A stretch of DNA of 64,000 nucleotides from Akebia trifoliata (lineage: Eukaryota; Streptophyta; Magnoliopsida; Ranunculales; Lardizabalaceae). Where the stretch lies: positions 16,249,602 through 16,313,601 of the forward strand of contig CM030715.1 of NCBI GenBank assembly GCA_017979445.1. The letters run 5' to 3'. Of this stretch, positions 34,301-46,235 are shown piece after piece. The number at the start of each line of letters is the position of its first letter. Position 1 is the stretch's first letter. A program made the translations under genes and the position numbers. A model generated the notes under the pieces. That model was not told where the DNA came from. It worked only from the letters and a program-made list of their open reading frames with translations, and did no database searches.

Positions 34301-35015
34301 TTAAGACATCATCCAATGGGAGAAAATGTCCCATCAAGAATAAAAATTCAGAAGGACGCTTGTGCAGAAACTAGAAAATGCAGAACCATTCAAGCCACAA
34401 TATTTATTTTTTTGCCAAGAGCTCACATCCGACGAAGACAATGTTGAAGTCGAGACGAAGACAATGTTGAAGTCGAAAAAATCAGAAGTCATCTTGAACA
34501 TTATAGGATCTTCAAAAGTATGTTTACTTGTTCAAGTGTTCGCTAATGGAAGATGTAGAACAATCAACCACTTTGAAGAGAAAGATCTTCTATTCTAATA
34601 TTTATCAAGATTTTTTAAGTTCAACTCAAGTATTTTTCAAAAGAAATTCGAAAGAAAATGATCAATCCCTTATTGCATATATGATAACCTTAAGAGTCTT
34701 AAATTTAAAGGAATGTCAGTTCTTCTATCTGTCATACATCAGAGTCCATATTTTTCAAGCATAATCCATTCCATCACTCTCGTAGTCAAGTTCCAGTTAA
34801 AGCCAACCTTGAAACTAGGGGCATTTTTTGAAAGTCATTTAATTCCAAAATCTTGTTCTTAATCACATGATAAAAATGAAAATCTTACTTAAAATTTCGA
34901 TGAAGTCCAATGATGATTATGAATCCAGATGCATGATAAGCCAATAAAGGCCTGATCTTTCAAATTTTGAACTCGATTTTGAATCATAGAATGAATTAAT
35001 AGGATTGTTTAAGTT
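34301..35015 (+). other. Element A 3' region between repeat arrays
   Basis: Non-coding, collinear with B 46411-47100. Short open frames near 34362-34764 have shifted counterparts in B (46431-46935) and show no known domain; I do not annotate them as genes. Confidence 0.5.
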
Positions 35016-36075
35016 CTTATAAATCTAAGCCCAAGAAGCGTGGTTTAGTAAGTTCGAGTCCGAGAAACGAGACTCCAACTTTTTTTGAATTATAGAATGA
35101 ATTAATAGGATTGTTTAAGGTCCTATATATCTGAGCCTGAGAAATGTGACTTAGTAAGTTCGAGTCCGAGAAACGAGACTCCAAGTTCTTTTGAATCATA
35201 GAATGAATTAATAGGATTATTTAAGTTTCTATAAATCTGAGCCCGAGAAATGTGGCTTAGTAAGTTCGAGTCCGAGAAATGAGACTCCAACTTTTTGAAT
35301 CATAGAATGAATAGCCTTTTTGAAGTGCCTACAAACCTAAGTTCGAGTCCGAGAAACGAGACTCCAACTTTTTGAATCATAGAATGAATAGACTTTTCGA
35401 AGTGCCTACAAACCTAAGTTCGAGTCCGAGAAACGAGACTCCAACTTTTTGAATCATAGAATGAATAGGCTTTTTGAAGTGCCTACAAACCTAAGGTTGA
35501 GTCCGAGAAACGAGACTCCAACTTTTTGAATCATAGAATGAATAGGCTTTTTGAAGTGCCTACAAACCTAAGGTTGAGTCTGAGAAACGAGACTCCAACT
35601 TTTTGAATCATAGAATGAGTAGGCTTTTTGAAGTGCCTACAAACCTAAGTTCAAGTCCGAGAAACGAGACTCCAAATTTTTGAATCATAGAATGAGTAGG
35701 CTTTTTGAAGTGCCTACAAACCTAAGTGCGAGTCCGAGAAACGAGACTCCAACTTTTTGAATCATAGAATGAGTAGGTTATTTGAAGTGCCTACAAACCT
35801 AGGTTCGAGTCTGAGAAGCGAGACTCCAACTTTTTGAATTATATAATGAATAGGTTTTTTGAAGTGCCTATAAACCTTAGTTCGAATACGAGAAATGAGA
35901 CTCCAATTTTAATAGGATTGTTTAAGTTCCTGTAAACCTTAGCCAAAGTCCGAGAAACGAGACTCCAGCTTTGTTTGAACCATATTGAATTAACAGGATA
36001 GTTTAAGTTCTTTAGCCCGAGAAGCGTGGCTACAATATGTTCGAGTCTGGTAAACGAGACTCAAACTTTTTCGAA
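35016..36075 (+). repeat. Tandem array, mainly 77-bp unit, 3' UTR of element A
   Basis: About 9 copies of a 77-bp unit (GAGTCCGAGAAACGAGACTC core, then an AACTTTTTGAATCATAG stretch and a GCCTACAAACCTAAG stretch). They are preceded by three longer ~115-120 bp variants and followed by degenerate copies to 36070. Every unit can fold a small hairpin with GAGTC/GACTC arms around CGAGAAACG. The longer variants add a second hairpin with AAGCC/GGCTT-type arms around the same loop. Tandem arrays at this place are typical of Tat/Ogre 3' UTRs. Confidence 0.92.
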
Positions 36076-36513
36076 CTCTAAAAAAGAATTTTAAATAGGA
36101 TTTAACGAAGTTCCTACATTGTTATGACTCCAATTACCTCATTGTTCAACCTTGCCATGATTGCTTTTGTTGTATAAGCACATTTCAATTTTGAATCATT
36201 ATTGTCAGTGAGAGAAGATCTCTAGGACCTGACACGTTTTTACTCAGTTTCACAGATACACACACACTCACACTTGCACTTTTTTAGTTAAGGAGAATTC
36301 TTTAAAATTCAAGGATCTGACACTGTCAGTGAGAGCTCACGCTCGAGGACCTGACAATGTTTTTGTTCACGAAGAGTTTTACGCTCAAGGATCCGAACGC
36401 CCCGACGAATTGCTAAATCAAGCTGCAAAATGAACTGTCACTAGTTTTGGCATTCGGATATCGCACTATCTACCAAAATAGATTTGTTGTCTAGTTTGCT
36501 TCATCCCTCTACC

Positions 36514-36526
36514 AAAGAGGGCCATC
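36514..36526 (+). other. Polypurine tract of element A
   Basis: AAAGAGGGCCATC directly before the 3' LTR; B has AAAGAGGGGCATC in the same place, so A carries a G-to-C change within the G run. Confidence 0.75.
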
Positions 36527-38284
36527 TGTAGACACCCCATTTTTGCACTCGCCTGATTAATCAACTCGTCAACCCGATTGCAACGGTTCCCAATGATGAA
36601 TGATTATTCCAATACTTTATTTTGTTACCAGATATGTTTCAGAAATCCGGATGAGGTATCTCAAATTAACAAAACTGTAAAAATCACGCTACGCTAGGAA
36701 AATATGACCCTAGAAATGTAGAAATCATCATCTTGCAGACAAAAAGAAGTTTCACGATAAAAATCACTAAAAAATGATCAAATTATCAAAATACCCTTAA
36801 TCTTAAAATATCCCGAGAGCCTACGTTACGCTTAGGAAAACTCATTCAAGCACATAAAACAACAAATCGAAACCAAATAAATCATTTCGCCAATTTTCAT
36901 ACAATTCGACAAAATTACGAAAATATCCCTCATAAAGTTCACGATCAGTCCACACAAAAAATTTCATAAATGATAAAAACCAACATTTCCACTAAATTCC
37001 TTACGAAAAATCGATTCTAAAACATCCTGGAACATTGAAAAACGACTTAAAATGCAAAAAGTCCTCTCCGAGGGTAAAACGGTAATTTCACAATTTTCAT
37101 AATCAAAAATTTTGAAATTAATAAATAAAATATTAAATAATTAAAGAAAAACATTAATAAAATCAATTTAAAATTTTAAACTAAAAAAATCGATCAATCA
37201 GGCTCTTAAGAAAAATTGTTGAGGGCCAAGATATTTCTTCAAGGACCCCTCCATTTTGGGGTCCAAAGAATTAAAGATATAATAGAGGGGGGTTCTCCAA
37301 AAACTTAAAATCAATCAAGCAAGACTAAAGTCAAAATTTTAAAGTCAATCAAGTAAGACTAAAGTCAAAATTAAAGTCAATTAAGTAAGACTAAAGTCAA
37401 GATATTAAAGTCAATCAATTAAGACTAAAGTCAAAATCTTAAAGTCAACCAAATAAGACCAAAAGTCAAAATCCTAATAGAGTTCTAATTAAATAATAAC
37501 TCTATTTAATAGAATTCTAACTAAAATATAACTCTACCTAAAATAATTCTAATTAAAATACAACCTACCTAAAATAATTCTAACTAAAATACAACTCTAA
37601 CTAAAAGAATTCTAATTAAACACTAATTCTATCTAAATCAACCCTTAAAAAAATCTATAAATAGGGGTCCTCATACCCTATTTTCGTACCAAATCATAAA
37701 TCCTAGGAAAAGTAGGTCAAAAAGCCTCCCCAACCTTCCCAAAACCCTAATTTTGAAGTCCTAACTCCTTACCTAACATCCATACCTCAACTTTAGCTCA
37801 AAAAATACCCAAAAACCCTTTCATAATACCTTGAAATCCATAAGAAAAATCAGAAAACTCACAAATCTAAGAAGAAGATACCTCAACTTGGAGATCAGAA
37901 ATCAAATCCGGTGACGGACGAATAGCAAGGAAATACATACGTAGATACTCTTCGCTGGTGTTGAGGGAATCGTTGTAATCGGCAAGGTAACTTTCTTTTA
38001 TATTTTTTTATTATTATTATAATTATTTTTTTATTTTTAGTCTATTTTGCAATGTAACCGATTTTTGGAAAGAAGTAGAGACCGGTACTTGCCGGGCGGG
38101 GTTGGTTCCTTACACCTTCCAAACCCATAACGTGATCCCCAGACCCGTATTTTGTTTCGTAGATTAGTTGTCTTTGTTTTTAGAATCAATGATCGGTTCC
38201 TAGATCGTAATAACTAGGTGGCGACTCCCAAACCGCAAAGGTCAAAAGTGGATCCGTGCACCCCGCGAATCGAGGACGTTTTCA
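36527..38284 (+). repeat. 3' LTR of element A
   Basis: 1758 bp, TGTAGACACCCC...GAGGACGTTTTCA. Retains a good TATA box CTATAAATAGGGG (about 37655-37667) and the TTGAC-rich array at about 37310-37470. It is diverged from the 5' LTR, including in the GGTTGGTGCC hairpin region (about 38100-38127). Confidence 0.92.
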
Positions 38285-38289
38285 TTGGA

Positions 38290-38896
38290 ATATACGATCT
38301 AGATTCCCCTCTCGAGTTTTTTAACGACTAATAAGACTTGAGATCCGGATCAAATTACAAGATCATTGGTATTGTCATTATCATTGTGAAGCCTTAGAAC
38401 ATTCCCTGATCTGAAAGGACTTTTGGTGGGACGAAACATTGGCTTAGGTTAAGGGTAGTGGAAATATACAAAAAAGGTAAAGGTCTGTTTGAAATGGGCT
38501 AGACATGAGATTTGCCTATTTTTGTTTCGAAAATGTGATCAATGTCTCCTCCCAACATCTCTCGAACTTGTTTAAGCTAGAGATTTGGGACGAACTCAAA
38601 ATCAAATATTCGAGTTTTTGACTTTTTTTATTATTTTTTTTTTTTAGCCATTCATAGTTTATCTTCATGCAGGCCAGAAGTATTTTAATGCTTTTGATTT
38701 TTCTATTTTTATGTTTTTTTCTTTTTCTTTTTCTTTTTTGCATTTTTTTTGTTTGTTTTTTTGTTTTGTTTTGTACTGTTGACTTACCCCAATCTTTGGT
38801 TAAGAAATGAACGTAATAGCTCAAAAGGGCTTGTTATGGTTGGATAGTTATTTTTAGGATAACAAAAATGGCCTTTCGTCATCTCAAGGTTGAATC
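38290..38896 (-). other. Element C spacer behind pol, right of insertion A
   Basis: Non-coding. It begins with the second unit of the ~115-bp direct repeat seen left of A. A T-rich tract at 38630-38770 makes a Lys-rich spurious open frame on the minus strand. Confidence 0.5.
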
Positions 38897-40462
38897 TCAA
38901 GCATAATATTTCTTGATAGTGTCAACATTGATCGGTTGAGGGAAGACTTGTCCGTCCATTTTTGTAAGAATCAGAGCTCCTCCTATCATTACCTTCTGCA
39001 TAATGAATAGTCCTTCATAGTTTGGTCAAAAATTTCTCTAGCATCTTCTTGGATCAGTAAAATCTTTTTCAAAATAAGGACTCCTAGTGAGAAATTTTGT
39101 GGTTTAACCTTCTTGTTGTAAGCACATACGATTCGTCGTTGGTAAATTTGCCAATGATAGATAGCTGCAAAATGTTTCTCCTCTATCATACTTAATTGGT
39201 CAAACCAAGCTTGAACCCATTTTGTTTCATCTAACTCTGCTTCTTTTAAGATTCGGAGGGAGGGAATCTCAACCTCGACGGGTAAAACTGTTTCCATTCC
39301 ATATACCAACGAGTACGAAGTTATCCTAATTAAGGTTCGAAATGAAGTCTGATAGGCGTGGAGGGCGGAAGGCAACATGTCGTGCCAATCCTTGTAAGTG
39401 ATTGTCATTTTCTCGATGATTCTTTTGATGTTTTTATTGGCAGCCTCAATTTCTCCGTTCATTTTAGGCCTATAAGGTACAAAGTTGTGATGAGTGATCT
39501 GGAAGTCTTTGCACATTTTTGCCATGTCCTTGTTCTTGAGGTTTTTGGCATTGCAGGTTATTATTCTACTCAAGAAATCATACCGAAAAATGATATTGTT
39601 CTTAACAAATTTCAGAATGCTGTTTTTTGTGACATTGGCATAAGAGGCTGCTTCTACCCATTTCGTAAAGTAATCAATAGCGACCACGATGAAGTGATGT
39701 CCATTCAAAACTTTTGGCAAGATTTGTCTAATAACGTCCATGCCCCAAAGTGAGAAGGGCCAAGGGGTAGTCATGCTGTGCAATTCTGAAGGTGGAGCAT
39801 TGATCTTATTGGCATAGATTTGGCAGAAATGACATTTACAAACGTGCTGATAACAATCACTCTTCATTGTCGTCCAGTAATATCCTATTCTCATGATCTT
39901 CTTGACAAGCATGTGACCATTCATGTGAGGTCCACAGACCCCACCATGTACAATCTTGATTAATCGTTTAGCCTCTGCTTCTATGACGCAACAAAGGAGA
40001 ACCTCATGAAGTGATTTTTTGACCTGCCAATCTCTAGATGGTTCTTCGTTCATTTACTGTTATATCTGACAGGATGGTTCGATCTTCTAAGTATGCCTTG
40101 ATGTCTAAATACCACGGTTTCTCCTTAAGCTCTACTATATCTACCGGTAAATAATAGGCTGGTTCGTCTTGGATGTCAATTTCAATAGGATTGATGACCG
40201 GGTCTTCTAAAATACTGATAATAGAAGTATGGCTAACACATCTACAAACTAATTTTTGGCTCGAGGCATGTAGGTGAATGAGATCCTGGTGAAGTTCGAT
40301 CTCAATTTTTTTCGGTATTCATGGTAAGGGACTAGTCTTTGTTCTCGAGTCTTCCATTCTCTCGTTGTCTAATAAACTACTAAACTTGAATCCCCGAATA
40401 CATCGATTTCATCCCCTTCCAGGTCAATATTTACCTTCAACCCTGTGATACATGCTTCATAC
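38897..40462 (-). pseudogene. Element C pol: end of second RNase H and integrase
   Basis: On the minus strand the segment continues the second RNase H (AEYEAC region, interrupted at 40462 by B), passes a degraded linker and enters integrase. A 354-codon open frame covers 40053-38989 and holds the H2C2 zinc-binding region (HGGVCGPH ... CKCHFC) and the retroviral-type core. The first catalytic Asp is in GMDVI. The second should be Asp but is Cys (TGC at 39553-39555, ITCNAKN). The Glu is in GEIEAANKN, 35 residues further on, as the D,D-35-E pattern requires. After a short frame break the product ends VDTIKKYYA-stop at 38897-38899, the usual Tat pol end. Integrase normally inserts the cDNA; the lost Asp makes this copy inactive. 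Confidence 0.88.
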
Positions 40463-42232
40463 TGTAGACACCCCATTTTTGCACTCGCCTGATTAATCAA
40501 CTCGTCAACCCGATCGCAATGATTCCCAATGATGGATGTGTATTCCATTGCTTTATTTTGTTACCAGATGTGTTTCAGAAATCCGGATGAGGTATCTCAA
40601 ACTAACAAAACCTTAGAACCACGCTACGCTAGGTAAATACGACCCCAGAAACATAGAAATCATCATCTTGCAAACCAAAAAGAAGCTTCACGATAAAAAT
40701 CACTAAAAATTATCAAATTACCAAAATACCCCTAATCTCAAAACAACCCTAGAGCCTACGTTACGCTTAGGAAAACTCATTCAAACACATAAAACCAAAT
40801 CGAAACCAAATAAATCATTTCGTCAATTTTCACAGAATTCGACAAATTACGAAAATGCCCCTCATAAAGTTCACGACCATTTCACACACAAAAATTTCAT
40901 AAATAACACAAAAATATTTCCATTGAATTCCTTACGAAAATCGATTCTAAAACATCTTAGAACATTAAAAACCGACTTAAAACGTGAAAAGTCCTCTCCG
41001 GGGGCAAAACGATAATTTCACAATTTTCATAATTAAAAAAATTCGAAATTAATAAATAAAACATTAAATAATTAAAGTAAAACATTAATGAAATTAATTT
41101 AAAATTTTGAACCTAAAAAATCGATCAATCGGACTCTCAGGCAAAATTGTTGAGGGTTCGTGGGATATTTCTTTAAGGACCCCTCCATTTGGGGTTCAAA
41201 GAATTAAAGAAATAATGGAGGGGCCTTCTCCAAAAATTTAAAGTAAATCAAGCAAGACTGAAGTCAAGGTATTAAAGTCAATCAAGTGAAACTGAAGTCA
41301 AAATTAAAGTCAATTAAGCAAGACTAAAGTCAAGATATTGAAAGTCAATCAATTAAGACTAAAGTCAAAACATTAAAAGTCAATCAAATAAGACCAAAAG
41401 TCATAATAGAGATCTAATTAAATAATAACTCTATCTAATAGAGTTCTAACTTAAAAACAATTCTACCTAAAACAATTTGAATTAAAACACAATTCTACCT
41501 AAAAAAATTCTATTAAAACACAATTCTACCTAAAACAAGTCAAACTAAAACACAACTCTAATTAAAAGATCTCTAATTAAACACTAACTCTATCCAAATC
41601 AATCCCTAAAAATATCTATAAATAGAGGTGCTCACACCCTATTTTCGGATCAAATTATAAACCCTAAGAGAAGTAGGTCTAGAAGCTCCCCTAGCCCCCC
41701 ATAAACCCTAGTTTTGGAGCCCCAACTCCTTAGCTAACATCCCTCCTTCAATTTTAGTCTAGAAAACACCCAAAAGCCTTCTAAAAACACCCTCAAATCC
41801 GCAACGAAATTGAAGAGTTCAGATTCAAAAAAACAAGGAGATACCTTGCCTCGGAGATCCGAAGTCAAATCCGGAAGCAGAACGAAGTAAGGGAGCACGG
41901 TACAAGGAGTTCTTTTTATCAGATCTGAGGGAACCAAGTCCTTGCCATCGGAAAGGTAAACCTTTTATTTTTATTTATTTTCTTATCTAGGTTTTAGCAA
42001 TTTAATTTACTTGGGAATTTAGTAGAGACCGGCTTTGGCCGGGCGGGGTTGGTGCCTAACACCTTCCAACCCCGTAACTTGATCCCCGAATTCAGTTTTT
42101 TTTGGTTTTAGATTAGTTTTTATCCGTTTAGAGTCATTGATCGGTTCCTAGACCGTAATAACTAGGTGGCGACTCCCAAACCTCAAGGGTCAAAAGCGGA
42201 TCCGCGCACCCCGCGGATCGAGGGCGCTTTCA
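40463..42232 (+). repeat. 5' LTR of element B
   Basis: 1770 bp. TTGAC-rich array at about 41245-41405, TATA box CTATAAATAGAGG at 41616. Near the 3' end are a CCGGC/GCCGG hairpin (about 42030-42044), a GGTTGG/CCAACC hairpin (about 42048-42073), GGTGGCGACTCCC and a GATCCGCG/CGCGGATC hairpin (about 42199-42220). Confidence 0.94.
41616..41628 (+). promoter_or_regulatory. TATA box of element B 5' LTR
   Basis: CTATAAATAGAGG, a near-consensus plant TATA box, lies about 210 bp downstream of the TTGACT array. The same box is at 49630-49642 in the 3' LTR, and homologues occur in A (3' LTR), D and the solo LTR. Transcription probably starts some 30 bp further on. Confidence 0.65.
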
Positions 42233-42233
42233 G

Positions 42234-42251
42234 TGGCGACTCCACTGGGGA
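42234..42251 (+). other. Primer binding site of element B
   Basis: Same 18 bases as in A, one base after the LTR end. Confidence 0.82.
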
Positions 42252-42469
42252 ACATTGAGGATCAAACTTGAAAAACCCCAAGTATGGGAGCATTGCCAAG
42301 ATGACCTAGTTTTTTTTTTATTATTTAGTTGGATTTATTTTATTTATTTTTTCTGTTTATTTATTTATTTTTTTGTCTTGATTGTAGATGATTTTGGGCA
42401 TTCCATTTTTTTTTTCAATTAAGGATCACTTTTTGATGACCCCTAAATAATGAAAGATTCAAATTGATG

Positions 42470-43240
42470 GAATGATGAAGGTTGGACAGAAATATTAAAA
42501 CGTTTTTAGAGAGTATTCTAGCGAGAATTAAGTCTGGGGCCTCTTAATAAAATATAGATCTCTCGAGTAATTAATTTAGAATCTGAGTTCACTCAATTTC
42601 GTTATCGGAAGCCTTAGATATCATCGATGCAAGTTCAATCTGTAAATCTGAAATTATTTCTGAATGAAAGTTGGGACAGCAACGTTAAAACTTTTTTACA
42701 GAATATTTAGTGAGAACTATGTCGGGAACCTCTTAATAAAACGTAGATCTCGTTGAGTAGATTAATTTAGAATCTAAGTTCACTCAATTTCGTTATCGGA
42801 AGCCTTAGATATCATCGATGCAAGTTCAATCTGTAAATCTGGAATTATTTTTGAATGAAAGTTGAGACAGCAACGTTAAAACTTTTTTACAGAATATTCT
42901 AGTGAGAATTAAGTCTGGGAACCTCTTAATAAAATGTATATCTCGTCGATTAGATTAATTTAGAATCTGAGTTCACTTAATTTCGTTATCGGAAGCCTTA
43001 GATATCATCGATGCAAGTTCAATCTGTAAATCTGGAATTATTTCTGAATGAAAGTTGGGACAGCAACGTTAAAACTTTTTTACAGAACATTCTGGTGAGA
43101 ATTAAGTCTAGGCACCTATTACTAAAATGTAGATCTCATCGAGTAGATTAATTTAGAACTTGAGTTCACTCGATTTCGTTATCGGGAGCCTTAGATATCA
43201 TCGATGCAAGTTCAGATTGTATTTTCCTAATTTGCAGAAA
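42470..43240 (+). repeat. Four ~192-bp tandem repeats in element B leader
   Basis: The GAGTTCACT.AATTTCGTTA landmark recurs at about 42585, 42776, 42969 and 43162, spacing 191-193 bp. Units carry AAAACTTTTTTACAGAATATT, AACCTCTTAATAAAA and ATCATCGATGCAAGTTCA blocks. They are absent at this place in A and D. No open frame spans them. Confidence 0.9.
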
Positions 43241-44849
43241 ATCTGAATTTATCCAATGTTGGCACAATTAATGTTCTTGAGAGTGAGCTCATCTCAACCA
43301 TTGTCATTCTATCATCAATGTAACACCTATTGGAATCTCGATTTATTTTGGATCACCCAAAAGTGATCATTGATGGACCTTAAAAATTATAAAAATTATG
43401 CCTATTGCAATGTTTGTTTGATCATTATCATATGCCATATTTATTGATTAATTACCATGATCTTGCTTGAAATACATGATTGATGTTGATCGTAATGTTA
43501 ATGTGCTTATGTGATGGGAATAATGTGATCTTAATTGAATATTCATATGATTTGAATGATTTTGTTTGTTTTAATTAAATGTATGATTGGTTTGATTGGA
43601 TCCATGGGCCCATTTGTTTGAAAAAGGTCCCGGGCACACCCCACCCTGTTTTGCACACCACACATGCACGTTTACTGTTTTACTACTCTACTTCACGTCC
43701 CATTTAGCCAACGTGGCACTAGTGCGTGGCCCGGTCTCTTCGGAGATGCGACGTCATTCATGAAATCCACAACTCCAGTCACGTACCTTAGGGTATATCA
43801 AACTGGGGGCATCAATACCATCTGATCAGGTGATTCTGAGAAGTATGTTGATGCACCCAGGCTGGAGCGACCTGAGCCTTTGACCTATTGTAAGCCACAC
43901 AGTCACATGTCCCGATTGCCAACGTAGTACTAGTACGTGGTCGGTCCCCTCGTGGGATGCCAAACCATTTATGAAAGCTACAACTCTTGACTCGTACCCG
44001 TAGGTATAAAAGATAGTCTAAGTATATCAATTGTACTTCTTGGTCAAAATCCGGTGCCTAAGCAAGATCTTGCCCCGCTGTACCCTACTGTACGAGGGGG
44101 ATAGACTACGTCTATTCTAGACGAGAGGTATTTAAGTGGCCCTTGCTCTCAGCATTGTGCGCCACCTCTCAACTGGAGATCGAAACTGGCTGTTTTTGGC
44201 TTCAGAGAAGTGAATTGAGGTTTTAGATTATCACCTATACGGTATATCAAACCAAGTCACCACGTATCGAAAGGTATATAGGTGTGCTTGGGCAAGGGTG
44301 GCTAGATAAAAATGCATTGCACGTAGTAAACCTAGAGTCTAGAAGCCTTCCTATAGGTCACGACCCGAATTGACTATGGGTGTTCCTGGGTTGCTTTATT
44401 CAATCCAACCAACAGGTAGGTGGGCAGACCGATCCAGAATAATCAAACAAAACCCGCAATATCGGTCCTACCCAATCGGTGAAATGTACTGATTAATTTG
44501 AACCACTTAAACCAGTTGACCCAATGGACAAATGGATCAAACTGATCAATACCAAATCAGTTGGACTAATTGGTTTCACTTTTAAAGATCCAGACCACTT
44601 TATCTAGAAAGATTCGATCTTAAGATCAAATTAATTTATCTGATCAAAGGTTCAATCCCAATCAGGGGTAGACCCGCATCTAACCTTTCTCACTTTCTTG
44701 GTCACTATAGACTTATGGTGCATTTGGATTTGATATTTCCACCGGACTTGGGCTATTCTATATATCGAAACTTTAATCATGTGGATAAGAGTCAAACCTT
44801 CAGAATCGATGGTTAATCTTAGGTGTCCCTAAACGTTCTAAACCCTCAT
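43241..44849 (+). repeat. Conserved leader block in element B
   Basis: From about 43620 it is collinear with A 29985-31205, including the repeated AACGTGGCACTAGT...GGTATAT modules. 43330-43380 has a leader hairpin (GATCAC/GTGATC arms). No gene recognised. Confidence 0.6.
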
Positions 44850-44960
44850 CTGTGTCATTTTGGGTCATTCAAAAGAATCGTCTAGTCCAAGTACCAATGT
44901 CAAGTCTAAGTAGTCCATCCACCCAGAAGGACCTTCTCTCTTTGTAGATAATTGTCCCTG
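44850..44960 (+). other. Gag deletion scar in element B
   Basis: Up to about 44925 the sequence follows the first ~100 bases of A's gag frame (CGTTCTAAACC...CATCTGT..CA.TTTGGGTC..). It then jumps to sequence matching A downstream of gag (about 32850 on). Roughly 1.5 kb corresponding to 31310-32800 is missing, so gag has been removed almost exactly. Confidence 0.75.
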
Positions 44961-46235
44961 AGTTTTCTTTGAGTTTCAATCCAGTTTTTGTCAGTCTTTA
45001 GATCCAGTTAGTTGTCTCAGTTACATTAGCCTTTCTTCAACTTTCAAATTTAGTCGAGTTTGTCAGTCTATGTTTTTTCAATTCCAATAAAATATAGAAG
45101 CTTATGATTATCATGCGTGTAATAATGATTTGAACATACATCTAACATGAGAAATGACTTAAAGCTCACTAATCAAATTTGATAAATATTGGAATTAAAG
45201 AGTACACTCAAGAAGTGCAAATTGGTGATACATTATCCTCAGGAGAACATAGAGAATAGTAAACTTACTTGAGAAATTCAACAATATTTCTTGCATGGTC
45301 TCATAAGGATATATGGATGATTGCATAAAATAAAGATCAAGACATATAGTCAAGGGTGAACTTCAAAGTCAAAGATTATTGGTCAAAAATGATATAGCTG
45401 AAGCATCGACAAAGACACTAAGACTTACAAGTGGATCTACCAGGTTTCTCACTCAAAAGAGGAATTTTCATTCATAAGAGAATAAAAGAGTTTCTCGAAA
45501 TTTTAGAGTTAGAAAATTCAATCATACTCGATTTCCACAAAAAGACTGAAGAATATTCATTCTCAAAAGAAGACCTACTCGACAGAGCAATTCAGATATC
45601 GAATTCCTGAAACTTTGACCAAGTCAAGCAGCATTCACCAAAGGAGGCCTTCTTTGGTCGAACAATTTTCCTGTCTTACCAAAAAAAGAAAAAAAAAACC
45701 TTCTTTAGCCCCTCGCAGCCTTTTAAAAAAAATAAAAGCAATAGCCTCTTCTTCTAAACCATACCAACCAACCTTGGGAGGGAATCTTAGTATGAACTAC
45801 GTTTTGACCTGATCCCAAAAGGAAAAAGAAATATTTGGGGTACGTAGGCAACCTGAGAAGTTACTTCAGGCCCGGTCATTAAAAGAAAAATGTATTCTCT
45901 TAAGGAAAGTGTCATCCAAAAGAAAAATCTACTATTGAAATGTTCAAAAAAAGAATGCCAAACTAAGGGCATTAGAAAAAAGAATCAAAAGAATTGATAA
46001 AAAGAAAAGAATGCCAAACTAGGGGCATTTAGAAAAAAAATCAAAATAATTGATAGAAAAGAGAGAATATCAAACTAGGGGCATTTTGGGAAGTTGAGCC
46101 TTATATCTTTTCTTTCTAAACCATATCCTAAGCCCACCTATTAAGTCCTCCTGAAGGCTAATTGACTCGGTTAAGGTGCAGGGAACTGAGAAGTTGTCGA
46201 GTTGGTTATACAAGATCATCAAGAAAAAAAGAGAA
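44961..46235 (+). other. Element B 3' region, first part
   Basis: Collinear with A 32860-34115: the CAATTCCAATAAAA stretch (about 45075), the TACGTAGGCAACC block (45841-45870) and three ACTA(A/G)GGGCATT copies (about 45961, 46016 and 46073). Non-coding. Confidence 0.6.

Larger units (their letters stand above)
25621..38284 (+). mobile_element. Element A: gag-only LTR retrotransposon (TR-GAG-like)
   Basis: 12.66 kb, TGTAGACACC...GTTTTCA, LTRs 25621-27338 and 36527-38284. Perfect 5-bp target duplication TTGGA at 25616-25620 and 38285-38289. PBS and PPT are in place. The only open frame with a known domain is gag (31210-32742); protease, RT, RNase H and integrase are absent. This is the layout published as terminal-repeat retrotransposons with GAG domain. 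The two LTRs differ at about 6% of the first 300 positions (hand count), so it is older than B. It is inserted in the spacer behind integrase of element C. Movement would have required pol supplied in trans. Confidence 0.92.

Noticed and set aside
34362..34764. Two overlapping 78-codon frames, with partners at 46431-46935
   Set aside because: Frames and starts differ between A and B, and no domain is visible; treated as 3' UTR.
35016..36070. GAAAC-containing hairpins as hammerhead ribozymes
   Set aside because: The conserved CTGATGA core and the required three-stem layout are absent.
39358..39753. 131-codon + strand open frame
   Set aside because: Exact antisense shadow of the integrase frame.
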